This document shows, piece after piece, positions 30,057 to 39,945 of a stretch of 64,000 nt of DNA; the first letter of the stretch is position 1, and every line of letters begins with the position of its first letter. A model generated the notes under the pieces. The model made no database searches. It had not been told where the DNA came from and saw only the letters and a list, made by a program, of their open reading frames with translations. Made by a program: the position numbers and the translations under genes. This DNA comes from an uncultured Lachnospiraceae bacterium. GTDB taxonomy: Bacteria > Bacillota > Clostridia > Lachnospirales > Lachnospiraceae. Location of the stretch: positions 1 through 64,000 of the forward strand of contig CALWPC010000026.1 in NCBI GenBank assembly GCA_944383325.1, given 5' to 3'.

Positions 30057-31103
30057 TTATTCATCCGAAGCGTTCACCGCCGCAAGCGGTTCCTCAAATG
30101 TGACTTTTGCCCAGAGCTCCTCGTCGATCTGGATGGTCTCCTCTCCTCTGAGCGCTTCATACGCTTCGGTAAAGGCATCGGAAAGCTTCTGCTGCGCAAT
30201 TTCCTGACGCGCAGACTGCGCGGCCTCCTCATCATTAACCGAATCGAGCTTAATTAAAAACAGTCCGCCGTCCACCAAAATCACATCTGATACATCATTC
30301 ACGGCCATCTTATCCGCAATGGCATTAATGTCCGAAAAGCTGTCGTCATCCGTCGCCCCGAACGAATGGCTTGCCACGCTGTACCCGGCATCCTCCGCGG
30401 TCTGATCAAAGTCGCCGCTTTGCTTTGCCTTGGCTGCAATATCCTCAAACGTATTATAATACGTCTGCTGCTGCGACGCAGAAACTTCTGTCGAGTTTCC
30501 GTCTTCATCGGTCGTGGTAAACGACTGATAAATATACGAATACGTTTTCTGGCGCGCCTCGTCATCAGATACCGACGTATCTACATCCTTGAGAAGCGCA
30601 TTGTACACCTTATTATAAATCCGATAATTTGTCAGCACACGCTCAACCAACTCCTCATCCGCCATCATCGCGGCGAGCGCCGCATCATCATTGGCGTTCA
30701 AAAAGTTCTCTGTAGCGGCGGCAATCGCTTCTCTGTCCTCGTCTGTAATTTCGACGCCGTACTCATCCATATGCTGTTTGCAGATATACATCCGCTCGAT
30801 TTCCTTGGCAACCTGTTCTTTGATACTCTCCTGAAACGTAACGCCCTCATCAAACAGATCCTGATTATACCAATCCTCGCCATATGCGGAATTTGCAAAT
30901 GTCTGATACTGCGCCTGCTGCCACTTTGCAAGGAAATATGCCTCCTTCAGCGTCACCTCATCTCCGCCGACCGTCATCACCACTTCATTCGGATCCGCGT
31001 CAATATTGGAATTGCCCTGCGGCTTGCTCCCGCAGCCGGTCAAAACGGAAACACCCAAAACAACTGCCAGTCCGACAGCAGTCCACCGTTTTTTATTCTT
31101 CAT
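30057..31103 (-). CDS. PrsA-like foldase lipoprotein
   Basis: A 348-residue lipoprotein with signal ending VLTGCG, a SurA-N-like helical region (about 45-170), a parvulin-like segment (about 215-300) and a helical C terminus. Such proteins help fold exported proteins outside the membrane. The parvulin part is divergent, so isomerase activity is doubtful. The ATG at 31103 is eleven bases from AAAGG; a TTG two codons upstream has better spacing and may be the true start. It has its own promoter. Confidence 0.8.
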   Translation of the reverse strand: MKNKKRWTAVGLAVVLGVSVLTGCGSKPQGNSNIDADPNEVVMTVGGDEVTLKEAYFLAKWQQAQYQTFANSAYGEDWYNQDLFDEGVTFQESIKEQVAKEIERMYICKQHMDEYGVEITDEDREAIAAATENFLNANDDAALAAMMADEELVERVLTNYRIYNKVYNALLKDVDTSVSDDEARQKTYSYIYQSFTTTDEDGNSTEVSASQQQTYYNTFEDIAAKAKQSGDFDQTAEDAGYSVASHSFGATDDDSFSDINAIADKMAVNDVSDVILVDGGLFLIKLDSVNDEEAAQSARQEIAQQKLSDAFTEAYEALRGEETIQIDEELWAKVTFEEPLAAVNASDE

Positions 31104-31147
31104 ATACAATCGTACCTTTCTCTGTATTTTTGCTCTTTGCAGACAAT

Positions 31148-31176
31148 GCCAACCGCAAAATCAAATCGATTGGCAA
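31148..31176 (-). promoter_or_regulatory. Hairpin in the prsA-like leader
   Basis: TGCCAA and TTGGCA arms with an extended near-match stem lie between the promoter and the start codon. There is no U tract, so it is not a terminator; it could affect stability or translation. Confidence 0.3.
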
Positions 31177-31188
31177 AGATCAGTTTAA

Positions 31189-31216
31189 TTATAATGCCTT
31201 TTTCCCATTCCTGCAA
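31189..31216 (-). promoter_or_regulatory. Sigma-A-type promoter for the prsA-like gene
   Basis: TTGCAG and a perfect TATAAT are spaced by 16 bases on the minus strand, in the short gap after mfd. A leader of about 80 bases would result. Confidence 0.7.
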
Positions 31217-31228
31217 TGCTTTTCTTCA

Positions 31229-34200
31229 TCACGGCAGCAGATATTCCTTCATCCGCTCCAACAAGTTCCACAACTCTTTTTTCCGATTCTCGATACGGCG
31301 GCTTTTGGACGCGCCCGCCTTCTCCGGCAATGCGCTTCCCGTCCGCCGGCGCGGCAATCTGTTCTCCGAGGGCATCGCCGTCCGGTAATGATATAAGAAA
31401 TACGGCTTTGCGTCATTTTTAAACGAAAGCGCCGGATAACAAACCTTTAGAAGCTCCGGAAGACGCTCTCCCTGTAGCGGCGCCTCCTCTTCGAGCTGAA
31501 GGCGGACTACATCGCCTTTGACGGAAACCTCCGATACATACAGCGCATGCGCCATCGCCTTGACACACGCAATATACAGCAAATTTAACACGCTGTCCGG
31601 CAAATCGCCGAAACGGTCGGTGAGTTCCTCCTGCATATCCCGATATTCTTCTTCATTCTCAATTCCCGCAATTCTTTTATACATATCAAGCTTCTGGAAT
31701 TCATTCGGAATATAGCGCTCGGGAATATACGCATCCAGATCCATATCAATCACAGTCTCAAACGTCCTGAGCGGCATGTCCCCTTTCTGTTCCCTCACAG
31801 CCTGACTGAGCATTTTGCAGTACAGATCATAACCGACCGCCTCCATATTGCCATGCTGATTTGCGCCTAACAAATTACCTGCTCCACGGATTTCCAGATC
31901 TCTCATAGCAATCTTAATGCCCGAGCCAAGTTCTGTAAACTCTTTAATTGCCTGAAGCCGCTTCTCCGCCGTTTCCTTTAACATCTTATTGCGCCTGTAC
32001 AGCAAAAACGCATAAGCCGTGCGGTTGGAACGACCGACGCGTCCCCGCAGCTGATACAGCTGCGACAGCCCAAACGTGTCCGCATCGTGAATAATCATTG
32101 TATTGACATTCGGAATATCCAGACCGGTCTCAATAATTGTCGTTGAGACTAACACATCGATCTCCTTATTAATAAAATCATACATCACGCGCTCTAACTG
32201 CCTTTCCGGCATCTGGCCGTGCGCATAGGCAACCTCGGCCTCCGGGACCAGACGCGCAATCGTGGACGTCATATCCTCGATACCCTGCACACGGTTAAAC
32301 ACATAATACACCTGTCCGTTGCGGGACAGCTCTCTTGAAATAGCCTCCCGCACCATTTCTTCCTCATATTCCATAACATATGTCTGAATTGCCACACGGT
32401 CAATCGGCGCCTCCTCCAACACACTCATATCACGGATGCCTATCAGACTCATATGCAATGTTCTTGGAATTGGGGTTGCCGTCAGGGTGAGCACATCAAT
32501 ATTTGTGCGCAGCTGTTTGATTTTTTCCTTGTGTGTTACTCCAAAACGCTGCTCCTCATCGATAATAAGCAACCCGAGATCCTTGTAAGTGACGTCCGCC
32601 GAGAGTACCCGGTGCGTGCCGATCACAATATCCACTAGCCCCTTCCGAAGATCCTCAATCGTTTTTTTCTGCTGCATAGAGGTTCGAAAACGGCAAAGGA
32701 GATCTACCCTCACCGGAAAATCTTTCATCCGCTGCATAAACGTATTATAGTGCTGCTGTGCCAAAATCGTCGTCGGCACCAGAAAAACAACCTGTTTATT
32801 TTCCTGAACCGCTTTAAACGCCGCCCGGATCGCCACCTCGGTCTTTCCGAATCCCACGTCGCCGCATATCAGGCGATCCATAATCTTCGTGCTTTCCATA
32901 TCCCGTTTTGTCGCCTCGATAGCGGACAACTGATCCTCGGTCTCTTCAAACGGAAACATTTCCTCAAATTCTTTCTGCCATACCGTATCCGGCCCAAAGA
33001 CAAAACCATTTCGCTCCTGCCTCGCGGCATAAAGCGTGACAAGTTCCTTTGCAATATCCTGAACCGCACTTCGCACCCGGCTTTTTGTGCGCGTCCACTC
33101 CTGCGTCCCCAGTTTATTAAGCTTGGGCGCTTTCCCCTCGCTCCCGCTGAACTTCTGAATGACGTCAAGCTGTGTGGCCAGAATATACAAATTGCCGCCG
33201 TCCCTGTATGAAATTTTGATATAGTCTCTGGACACCCCGTCCACGGTCAGATTTTCCAGTCCCTGATAGATCCCGATACCGTGCTTCTCATGGACGACAT
33301 AATCTCCGACTTTTAATTCGTAAAAGCTCGAAATGCGCTCGCCCTCATATCTGCGGGCGCTTTTTTTTCTTTTTCTCTCCTTGCCGAAAATATCACTCTC
33401 CGAGAGAACTACAAATTTAATCTGCGGATACTCAAATCCTTTTTTGAGAATCCCCTTGGCCGTCATAATCTCTCCCGGTTTCAGGACGCGGTCCATGGAT
33501 TCCGAGTAAAAGCTGTTGAGCTCATACTCACAAAGATTCTCCGCCAACCGTTTTGCCCTTGTTCCTGACGGCGCGAGCACCAACACCCGGTATCCCCGTC
33601 CGCAATATTCGGACAACTCTTTGGCTAGCCTGCCAAATTCCCCTTGATACGAGTTAATCGATTTCGCATTGATCAAAAAGCTGTCCTGAATGTCCCAGTA
33701 TTTACGCGACGGATCCAGTGCGCTGACTCCAACCGTATGCCGCCTGTTCAGCTTTGCGCACACTTCCCGCGTTGAAAACAGCACATTGCACTGGCCCGCC
33801 AGAAGACTGCCCTTCTCCATGCGGTTTGTCATACTTTCCGAAAATTCTTTTTCCACCGCCTGCGCGCGTTCGATCAGACGGTTTGGCTCATCCAAAATAA
33901 AGAGCGTCTGTTCCAGATCATGATATTCAACGAACGAAACCGCTTTCGGAAGAAAGTATGTAATCAAACTGTCTATTCCATTCGCACTGCCAAACTGCAG
34001 AAGCGTCTCGCATATTTCGTCCACCGTTCGCTTGAGTCTGTGCGCCTCCTCCGTCTTCATCTGTCCGCGCAGAGCATTCCACTGCTCCTGCATTTCCAAC
34101 CGAATTTGATCCACGCCCCGATTGATCTGACCATCGCTCAGCACCAGTTCTCTTGCCGGATCAATGATCACCTCCTCAAGATTTTCTAAGGAACGCTGAC

Positions 34201-34822
34201 TGTCCGCGTCAAAACTCCGAATACTGTCAATTTCATCTCCCCAAAACTCAATGCGATACGGCTGCTCCTCGGTCATGGAAAAAATATCCACAATATCGCC
34301 CCGAACAGCAAACTGTCCCGGCGCCGTCACCTCCGGCACACGCTCATAGCCAAGCGCCGCCAACCGCATCGTCAGCGCGTCCCGCCCCGGCTCCGACGCC
34401 TGCGTAAGCGTCAGACGATTTTGCGCAAAATTGCTGAGCGGCGGCAGATAATCCATACAGCCGTCCACAGTTGTTATAATCGTTGCCGCCCGGTCTTCCA
34501 AAATAGCACGGACCACCTCCATGCGATGACGAACCAACACATTGCCCTGTATGTCCGCCTGATAAAAAAGCAGATCCTTTGCCGGAAAATAAAACGCATT
34601 GCGGTCATAAAGACGATATTCCTCAAGCAGCTCCCTGGCTTTTTGTTCGCTGTACGTGACAATCACTTTCCGCTTAAAGCCACCGTCGAGTCCGTATATA
34701 AAATGCAGTTTTTGAGAATCGATGCATCCCGAAATCTGAAGCATCCCCGGAGCGCGCCCTAGCGTTCGGTTGATTTCCTCCACTTGCTGCAGCTGTTCTA
34801 AAGGTGCAAGTAACGTCCGCAT
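31229..34822 (-). CDS. mfd: Transcription-repair coupling factor
   Basis: A 1197-residue protein that removes stalled RNA polymerase and recruits UvrA. In order: UvrB-like N-terminal module, the RNA-polymerase interaction domain ([20 protein letters not shown]), a helicase core with Walker [25 protein letters not shown] box and [13 protein letters not shown], and the C-terminal TRCF domain. GGGAGG lies upstream of the ATG. It is slightly longer than usual because of a basic tail of about 45 residues. Confidence 0.97.
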   Translation of the reverse strand: MRTLLAPLEQLQQVEEINRTLGRAPGMLQISGCIDSQKLHFIYGLDGGFKRKVIVTYSEQKARELLEEYRLYDRNAFYFPAKDLLFYQADIQGNVLVRHRMEVVRAILEDRAATIITTVDGCMDYLPPLSNFAQNRLTLTQASEPGRDALTMRLAALGYERVPEVTAPGQFAVRGDIVDIFSMTEEQPYRIEFWGDEIDSIRSFDADSQRSLENLEEVIIDPARELVLSDGQINRGVDQIRLEMQEQWNALRGQMKTEEAHRLKRTVDEICETLLQFGSANGIDSLITYFLPKAVSFVEYHDLEQTLFILDEPNRLIERAQAVEKEFSESMTNRMEKGSLLAGQCNVLFSTREVCAKLNRRHTVGVSALDPSRKYWDIQDSFLINAKSINSYQGEFGRLAKELSEYCGRGYRVLVLAPSGTRAKRLAENLCEYELNSFYSESMDRVLKPGEIMTAKGILKKGFEYPQIKFVVLSESDIFGKERKRKKSARRYEGERISSFYELKVGDYVVHEKHGIGIYQGLENLTVDGVSRDYIKISYRDGGNLYILATQLDVIQKFSGSEGKAPKLNKLGTQEWTRTKSRVRSAVQDIAKELVTLYAARQERNGFVFGPDTVWQKEFEEMFPFEETEDQLSAIEATKRDMESTKIMDRLICGDVGFGKTEVAIRAAFKAVQENKQVVFLVPTTILAQQHYNTFMQRMKDFPVRVDLLCRFRTSMQQKKTIEDLRKGLVDIVIGTHRVLSADVTYKDLGLLIIDEEQRFGVTHKEKIKQLRTNIDVLTLTATPIPRTLHMSLIGIRDMSVLEEAPIDRVAIQTYVMEYEEEMVREAISRELSRNGQVYYVFNRVQGIEDMTSTIARLVPEAEVAYAHGQMPERQLERVMYDFINKEIDVLVSTTIIETGLDIPNVNTMIIHDADTFGLSQLYQLRGRVGRSNRTAYAFLLYRRNKMLKETAEKRLQAIKEFTELGSGIKIAMRDLEIRGAGNLLGANQHGNMEAVGYDLYCKMLSQAVREQKGDMPLRTFETVIDMDLDAYIPERYIPNEFQKLDMYKRIAGIENEEEYRDMQEELTDRFGDLPDSVLNLLYIACVKAMAHALYVSEVSVKGDVVRLQLEEEAPLQGERLPELLKVCYPALSFKNDAKPYFLYHYRTAMPSENRLPRRRTGSALPEKAGASKSRRIENRKKELWNLLERMKEYLLP

Positions 34823-34847
34823 AAGAACCTCCCTGTTATCTTTCCTG

Positions 34848-35429
34848 TTATTCTGCCGCGGTCACGCGGCGGTTAAACTGGTTCATCGCAGCATCCGCAC
34901 CGTCTCTTAACCAGACTTCCGCCGCCCTCGCCGCCGCCTCTGCGCCTCGTTCAATATCGCTCATTTCCGCACCCGAAAAACGACCAAGCACAAAATCCGC
35001 GAGATCCATTTCGGGCGGCTTTGCACCGACCCCAATGCGCGCGCGCAGAAACTGTTCATTTCCGAGATGCAGGATTAGATTTTTCAGCCCATTATGCCCG
35101 CCCGCGCTGCCCTTCTGGCGAATCCTAAGCTGCCCGACATCGAGATGAATATCGTCACAAAATACCCATAGCTCTTCCTGCGGATTACATTTATAAAAGC
35201 GAACGGCCGCCGCAATACTCTCCCCGCTCAGATTCATAAACGTCTGCGGTTTCATCAACAGCACTTTCTGCCCTTCAATCACTCCGCTCCCACAATATGC
35301 CCGAAACTTTCTCTCCGTAAACACAATCCCATGTCTGGCGGCAAGACACTCCACCGCCTCAAATCCTACGTTGTGTCTGGTATTATTATATTTTATTCCC
35401 GGATTTCCAAGACCAACAATAAGAATCAT
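34848..35429 (-). CDS. pth: Peptidyl-tRNA hydrolase
   Basis: A 193-residue enzyme that frees tRNA from aborted peptidyl-tRNA. The signature VGLGNPGIKYNNTRHNVGF includes the catalytic His, with KPQTFMNLSGES, the catalytic Asp in VFCDDIHLDVG and GGHNGLKN. It lies between the amidohydrolase gene and mfd; pth-mfd order is common in Firmicutes. Confidence 0.97.
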   Translation of the reverse strand: MILIVGLGNPGIKYNNTRHNVGFEAVECLAARHGIVFTERKFRAYCGSGVIEGQKVLLMKPQTFMNLSGESIAAAVRFYKCNPQEELWVFCDDIHLDVGQLRIRQKGSAGGHNGLKNLILHLGNEQFLRARIGVGAKPPEMDLADFVLGRFSGAEMSDIERGAEAAARAAEVWLRDGADAAMNQFNRRVTAAE

Positions 35430-35445
35430 AATTAACTATCCCCTT

Positions 35446-36630
35446 TTACCTTGCCCGTGACACCTCTTTTTTCTTAGCGTCATAAACAATTTCACCGTTA
35501 ATAATCGTATATTGATTTCGAGAAAACACTTCCATCGGATTACCGTCATAAATTGCCATATCCGCATCCTTCCCCGCCTTGAGACTGCCAAGCCTCCTGT
35601 CGACACGGCAAATTTTGGCTGCATCGATTGTAATCGCCCGAAGCGCATTTTCCACCGTCATGCCCTCCTTCGCGGCCATCCCCGCGCAGATCGGCAGGTA
35701 TTGAATCAGCGTCACCGGGTGATCCGTCGTGACAGCCACACAAATACCGGCCCGCTGAAGTTCACCGACCGTTTTAAAATCTACATACTGTACCTCTATT
35801 TTATTTCTGGCCGTCATCGCCGGCCCCACAATAGCCGGATAACCGCTCGACAAAATCTCCTCGATAATGAGATGCCCTTCGCTGCAGTGATCCAACGTAA
35901 TATCCAATCCAAACTCTTTTCCGATTCGGATTGCCGTCAGAATGTCATCTGTCCTGTGGACGTGCGCTTTCAGAGGGATTTTTCTCTCCAAAACGGGAAT
36001 CCACGGCTCCATGCAAAAATCCGGCTCCACTTCCTGCCGCTTTCGCTTGTCGGCATAGATCTGTGCGTTCATAAGCTCTTCCCGGAGCATGGCTGCAATC
36101 GCCATACGGGTGGACGGAAGGTTTCCGTTCATCCCATAATTTTTTTTCGGATTCTCACCGAACGCAACCTTCATCGCCGCAGGTTCCATCACTTTCATGT
36201 CATCCACACAGCGGCCATACGTTTTTAAAAACACAAACTGGCCGCCTACCACATTTGAACTTCCCGGGCCGATCATCAGCCCTGTGATGCCTGCCTTCAT
36301 TGCATTTTGAAACGCTACATCCATCGGATTAATGGCATCCAAAGCCCGCAGCTGCGGTGTGACCGGCGTGGTACCCTCATTGCAGTCATCTCCTTCAATA
36401 CCCTTTTTCTCCTCCGTAATGCCCACATGACAGTGCGCTTCCAACATGCCCGGCAGAACCTGCAGTCCGTGCACATTTAACACTTCATCTCCGGAAACAC
36501 GCCCGCGGTATAAGGACTGATCAAAATTTTGCCCCGTCTCCACAATCCGGCTGCCCTCACAGAGGACATAGCCGTCCTGCCAACAGTGCCCCTCCATATC
36601 CATAACCGTGCCATGATTAATCAGCAGCAT
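35446..36630 (-). CDS. Amidohydrolase (imidazolonepropionase/dihydroorotase-like superfamily)
   Basis: A 394-residue TIM-barrel metallohydrolase with HxH (MLEAHCHVG), later metal ligands in KAHVHRTDD and ITLDHCSEG, and a DHP motif near the C terminus (TTDHPV), then GSLKAGKDADMAIYDGNP. The substrate is not decided; the family includes cyclic amidases and deaminases. Its own promoter and a palindrome lie upstream, and pth and mfd follow, probably on the same transcript. Confidence 0.85.
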   Translation of the reverse strand: MLLINHGTVMDMEGHCWQDGYVLCEGSRIVETGQNFDQSLYRGRVSGDEVLNVHGLQVLPGMLEAHCHVGITEEKKGIEGDDCNEGTTPVTPQLRALDAINPMDVAFQNAMKAGITGLMIGPGSSNVVGGQFVFLKTYGRCVDDMKVMEPAAMKVAFGENPKKNYGMNGNLPSTRMAIAAMLREELMNAQIYADKRKRQEVEPDFCMEPWIPVLERKIPLKAHVHRTDDILTAIRIGKEFGLDITLDHCSEGHLIIEEILSSGYPAIVGPAMTARNKIEVQYVDFKTVGELQRAGICVAVTTDHPVTLIQYLPICAGMAAKEGMTVENALRAITIDAAKICRVDRRLGSLKAGKDADMAIYDGNPMEVFSRNQYTIINGEIVYDAKKKEVSRAR

Positions 36631-36687
36631 ACGCTCACTCCTTTATTCAGCCTTGAGTCTTAGTATGCCGCAAATGCATGTTTTTAT

Positions 36688-36704
36688 TTGATCTGACAGA
36701 TCAA
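36688..36704. promoter_or_regulatory. Perfect 17-bp palindrome at the amidohydrolase transcription start
   Basis: TTGATCTG and CAGATCAA flank one central base in a perfect inverted repeat. It adjoins the -10 box and should cover the transcription start. This position suits a repressor operator, but no regulator gene is adjacent. Confidence 0.5.
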
Positions 36705-36732
36705 GTATACAGGGAACCGGACGTTTTTGCAA
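36704..36732 (-). promoter_or_regulatory. Sigma-A-type promoter for the amidohydrolase-pth-mfd run
   Basis: TTGCAA and TATACT are spaced by 17 bases on the minus strand, about 75 bases before the start codon at 36630. Confidence 0.7.
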
Positions 36733-36760
36733 GCGGCGCCTGTCTCCCGCATGCGCCGCT
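36732..36760 (-). terminator. GC-rich hairpin after the pilus operon
   Basis: AGCGGCGC and GCGCCGCT form a perfect 8-bp stem 26 bases past the FHA gene stop. The tract after it (TTGCAAAAA) is not a good U run, so this may be a weak or factor-assisted terminator. Confidence 0.45.
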
Positions 36761-36785
36761 GACCGGATAGAACATTTCCGGGCAG

Positions 36786-38048
36786 TTACTCAAAAAGAAA
36801 TGTCTGTGTTCCAAACTGAACATGGTCTCCGGGCAGTATTTTGCGCACACCATTTTCCTCCAGACGTTCTCCGTTTAAAAAAGTGCCGCTCATCGTGTGC
36901 AGATCCGTCAGAAAATATTCCTGCTCCCTGAAATCCAGTCTGGCATGAAAACGGCTAATACCATCGCTGTCCAGATAACCGTCTACCGCATACGACAGAG
37001 AACCGATCACAAACGGAAAATTCTCTATCACAAATATGATCTGAGACGCTTCTCCCTGGCCGATCAGGCGCCTTTTCGTCTCCTTTTCGGTGCTCATCCC
37101 TGCGCTTCTGGCAAACTGCTCCTTCTGCGTCTCAGAAAAGTTCTCTCCGTAAAAAAACGCGTCTTCTCTGGCATAGGATGGGAGATGGGCTCCGGTTTGA
37201 CGCTCCTCTTTGTTTCCCCGGCCAATCTTCTCCTTCAGCAGCGCATACCACCCTCTTGCTTTTGCATACGTTGCTTTTTGATCGCTCGCCGGCTGTTTGC
37301 TCTCATACACCGACTGCGCGTCAAAAAATTCTATATCTGATTGTTCTTCCGCCTGCTCCTTCTGCCCGCCATGATCACCGGCAGATAACTGTCGTTTATG
37401 ATCTTGTGTTTCACTGAATTCCTCTATTTTCTCCCCATCCGCCAATTCAGCGCTTTGCGTAAAGATTTCCTCTTCCTGCTGCTTTTGGCAATCGTTGTCA
37501 AGATCACAATCCTTCTGAATTTCATTTATATACTGAAAGAAATTGAAATTTGTATCCTGTGCCATTCGATACAATCGATAGCCATGCCTCATCAGCTTTA
37601 TATCTTCATCATCCAGATGGTCAATCAAAAATTGACTCAATATGCGAATCCCTGTCTCCGCCGCCTGATCCTCACCGGGGAAATAGCAAAAATAACAGTC
37701 CGTCGTCTCACCGCTGACGAAAATATGTTCGGGGTGCAACGACAAATTGCGGGAATCCAACAAAAAGTGTGCGAGCAACTCAATCGTCCGCGACAACGAA
37801 TGGATCAATCCCCTGTATACATGCCACGAAATCTGTTGTGATAAGCAAAACTCTTTCAAAGATTGAAAACGGCTGATCTCATAGTAAACCAACCAACGGC
37901 CATTCATCCGTCGCACATTGCAGGGCAAAAGCTCTCCAATCTGATTTTTCGAAATCATTGTCGTCTGATAGTCTTCCTGATACTGCTCCGACAACACCGC
38001 AACAAGATAATTGCGCTGTAAATCTTTGATATATTTAATCTCCGCCAT
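36786..38048 (-). CDS. DUF6382 and FHA domain protein of the pilus operon
   Basis: A 420-residue protein with an N-terminal DUF6382-like region (about 1-180), a low-complexity acidic/Gln linker (180-320) and a C-terminal FHA domain (about 325-420) with GSLSYAVDGYLDSDGISRFHARL, then TFLNG. FHA domains bind phosphothreonine peptides; the Ser-Arg-x-x-His and Asn-Gly residues are intact. It is the last gene of the operon and overlaps the preceding TadE-like gene by 14 bases. In this lineage such proteins go with Tad-type pili, perhaps as a regulator. No kinase gene is nearby. Confidence 0.85.
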   Translation of the reverse strand: MAEIKYIKDLQRNYLVAVLSEQYQEDYQTTMISKNQIGELLPCNVRRMNGRWLVYYEISRFQSLKEFCLSQQISWHVYRGLIHSLSRTIELLAHFLLDSRNLSLHPEHIFVSGETTDCYFCYFPGEDQAAETGIRILSQFLIDHLDDEDIKLMRHGYRLYRMAQDTNFNFFQYINEIQKDCDLDNDCQKQQEEEIFTQSAELADGEKIEEFSETQDHKRQLSAGDHGGQKEQAEEQSDIEFFDAQSVYESKQPASDQKATYAKARGWYALLKEKIGRGNKEERQTGAHLPSYAREDAFFYGENFSETQKEQFARSAGMSTEKETKRRLIGQGEASQIIFVIENFPFVIGSLSYAVDGYLDSDGISRFHARLDFREQEYFLTDLHTMSGTFLNGERLEENGVRKILPGDHVQFGTQTFLFE

Positions 38049-38499
38049 GTACTGTCTCCTCCCAAACCCGCGCGGCTCTTCTGATCCTTCTCACATAATC
38101 CGGCGCCGTTTCTGCCTGCGCAGATACTTCGCAGGAATAAGACAACGTCTGCCGCCAATAGGGCACCCGCATGGAAAACGCCGCCTCCGCTTTTTTCTGC
38201 TCTCCCTGTAAATCAACTGACATCCAAAACGCGTGCGCGCCAATCAGCCGTTTCTTTAATTTGCTCTCCCACTGATCTTCCGCCTGCACGGCACAAAGTG
38301 TCTGTTCTGCGCAGGCAGAATATACCATAATACGGTTATACCGATAAAACCCCAATGTAAACACTGCAAGAATAACAACAATCACAAGCGGCATCACCAC
38401 AGCAGCTTCCACTGTGTAGCTTCCTGCACATGCCCATTTTGCAATCTCTATATGTTCTTTTAATAATCTATTTTCTGACATACATACCTGAAATCCCAT
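38035..38499 (-). CDS. TadE-like minor pilin, second copy
   Basis: A 154-residue protein with a pilin-type helix near the N terminus: GSYTVEAAVVMPLVIVVILA and following residues, containing the Glu typical of TadE/TadF. The rest is an extracytoplasmic domain. The start at 38499 overlaps the stop of the upstream peptidase as TAATG; an ATG at 38481 is an alternative. A much longer open frame upstream is a shadow of the peptidase gene. It is likely processed by one of the operon's prepilin peptidases. Confidence 0.8.
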   Translation of the reverse strand: MGFQVCMSENRLLKEHIEIAKWACAGSYTVEAAVVMPLVIVVILAVFTLGFYRYNRIMVYSACAEQTLCAVQAEDQWESKLKKRLIGAHAFWMSVDLQGEQKKAEAAFSMRVPYWRQTLSYSCEVSAQAETAPDYVRRIRRAARVWEETVHGGD

Positions 38500-38915
38500 T
38501 ACCAAATCACAAACATCAAACAATACGCGCCAAGCAAAAAAGGAACAAACGGCAATTTCATTTTCCACAGCTTTTCCCTTTTCATGACAGCAACACACGC
38601 TCCCGCCAGAAGCGACTGAACAAGCGCCACTGTCAACAACACAAGATTGCCCGCAAACCCTAAATAAATTCCGCTGACGATCAAAATCAGCGCATCTGCC
38701 AGACCAAGCGCCCCCCTGCTGATTCTGCTGACTGCAAGCAACAAGACTCCAACCGCAGCGCCCAAAACCCATTCGGCATTCAACAGCTGACCGTGGATTG
38801 CCCTCAAAAACAGTCCGGCCGCGCCAAACCATACAATCACATAAACCGGAATCTTTCCGGTCCGCACATCAAATACCGCTCCAATTCCCAACAAAGACAA
38901 CAGTCCATACGACAA
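38499..38915 (-). CDS. A24-like prepilin peptidase, divergent second copy
   Basis: A 138-residue membrane protein with five or six helices. Both family aspartates are visible: Asp in IGAVFDVRTGKIP and Asp in LGLADALIL, where the usual GxGD reads GLAD. The start is TTG at 38915 with AAGGGGG seven bases upstream. It cleaves or methylates prepilins if active. The operon also encodes a classical copy at 46292. Confidence 0.75.
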   Translation of the reverse strand: MSYGLLSLLGIGAVFDVRTGKIPVYVIVWFGAAGLFLRAIHGQLLNAEWVLGAAVGVLLLAVSRISRGALGLADALILIVSGIYLGFAGNLVLLTVALVQSLLAGACVAVMKREKLWKMKLPFVPFLLGAYCLMFVIW

Positions 38916-38933
38916 CGATATTCCCCCTTTTTC

Positions 38934-39905
38934 TCAGCTTGCCGTACATCTGCTGCACGGGCTTAGATTCCCGATCTGCGACTCTGGCTTCATCATGATG
39001 CCCCGCTTTAATCCGCCGCATTGGCGTGATTCATGATACCGATCGCCGTAATCCGTAATATACACTCGGTCTGTGTTTTTTTGTTTTACGCACCCGCGGC
39101 ACGAACTATATCGTCCGCCGTTCTTATTCCGAAGCCCACCCAGAGATTGTTTCGACACTTCCCGGACTGACAGTTTGAGATACGTACACGCCGGATTTGT
39201 ATGATAGACGGTCCCGTGCGGTGTAACAAATACCTGCCTCTCTGCCCCCGTCTGCCTTTCCATCCCGATCCATGCACGCATGCGGCACCGCTGAATCATC
39301 TGAAACTCCGGTACTAAAATCATATATACCGGCGGCCGCATACGATATGTCACGACCAGATCGATGATTTCATCCCCATCCATCATTCGGGTATTGTGAA
39401 AGGAAATCCCAGAAACACCCCCTACAATCACGTCGGTATCTAACTGTTCGCGCAGCGCATTACACAGCCGCTGTCTCACATTCACGATTTCGATTTGACC
39501 ATTAAGCCACTGTGCAGACATTCCCTGTCCGTCTCCCTGTTGCAATTCCTGCCGCAAATAGCCCTCCCGCGCAAGCTGTTTTCCTGACTGCATAAGGTTA
39601 TGCTGAATCACAAGCTGCGTCTCCATCATATTTGCAAACCCAAGAACCGTTAAAAGAACAAATAGAAACAACGGCAAAACCACCGCCGCTTCTACGGTGA
39701 TACTGCCCTGACAGGCAGGGGGAAGCAGGCATGTCCTCTCGGGCAAGGACAAAAAAGCGGTTAGACGATTATTTGTAATATTGCCGAAAAGATGTGCAAT
39801 GAATGGAATGATTTTTCGTTTGGATTGTGCCGACTGACAGACTGCCTCTGCACAAGGCGGGCCGTCCATAATCTGATGCTTTTTTTGCCCGGTCGATGAG
39901 GACAT
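38934..39905 (-). CDS. TadE-like protein with C-terminal tandem Cys/His motifs
   Basis: A 323-residue protein with start at 39905 after GGAGGGAG. It has a cytoplasmic basic lead, a pilin-type segment GSITVEAAVVLPLFLFVLLT, and an extracytoplasmic region of about 150 residues. It then carries two copies of a motif of the form V-[FY]-[VI]-T-x2-G-x2-Y-H-x4-C-x2-L ... C-x2-C at the C terminus. The conserved His and Cys could bind zinc or form disulfides. It is probably a minor pilin or tip component. Confidence 0.75.
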   Translation of the reverse strand: MSSSTGQKKHQIMDGPPCAEAVCQSAQSKRKIIPFIAHLFGNITNNRLTAFLSLPERTCLLPPACQGSITVEAAVVLPLFLFVLLTVLGFANMMETQLVIQHNLMQSGKQLAREGYLRQELQQGDGQGMSAQWLNGQIEIVNVRQRLCNALREQLDTDVIVGGVSGISFHNTRMMDGDEIIDLVVTYRMRPPVYMILVPEFQMIQRCRMRAWIGMERQTGAERQVFVTPHGTVYHTNPACTYLKLSVREVSKQSLGGLRNKNGGRYSSCRGCVKQKNTDRVYITDYGDRYHESRQCGGLKRGIMMKPESQIGNLSPCSRCTAS

Positions 39906-39945
39906 GCCTGCTCCCTCCTCTGTATGATCCTTTTCCCTATATCCG

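Noticed and set aside
38500-38832. N-terminal extension of the second TadE-like gene
   Set aside because: The long open frame from 38832 is out of frame with the prepilin peptidase that clearly occupies this stretch. The real start is at 38499 or 38481.
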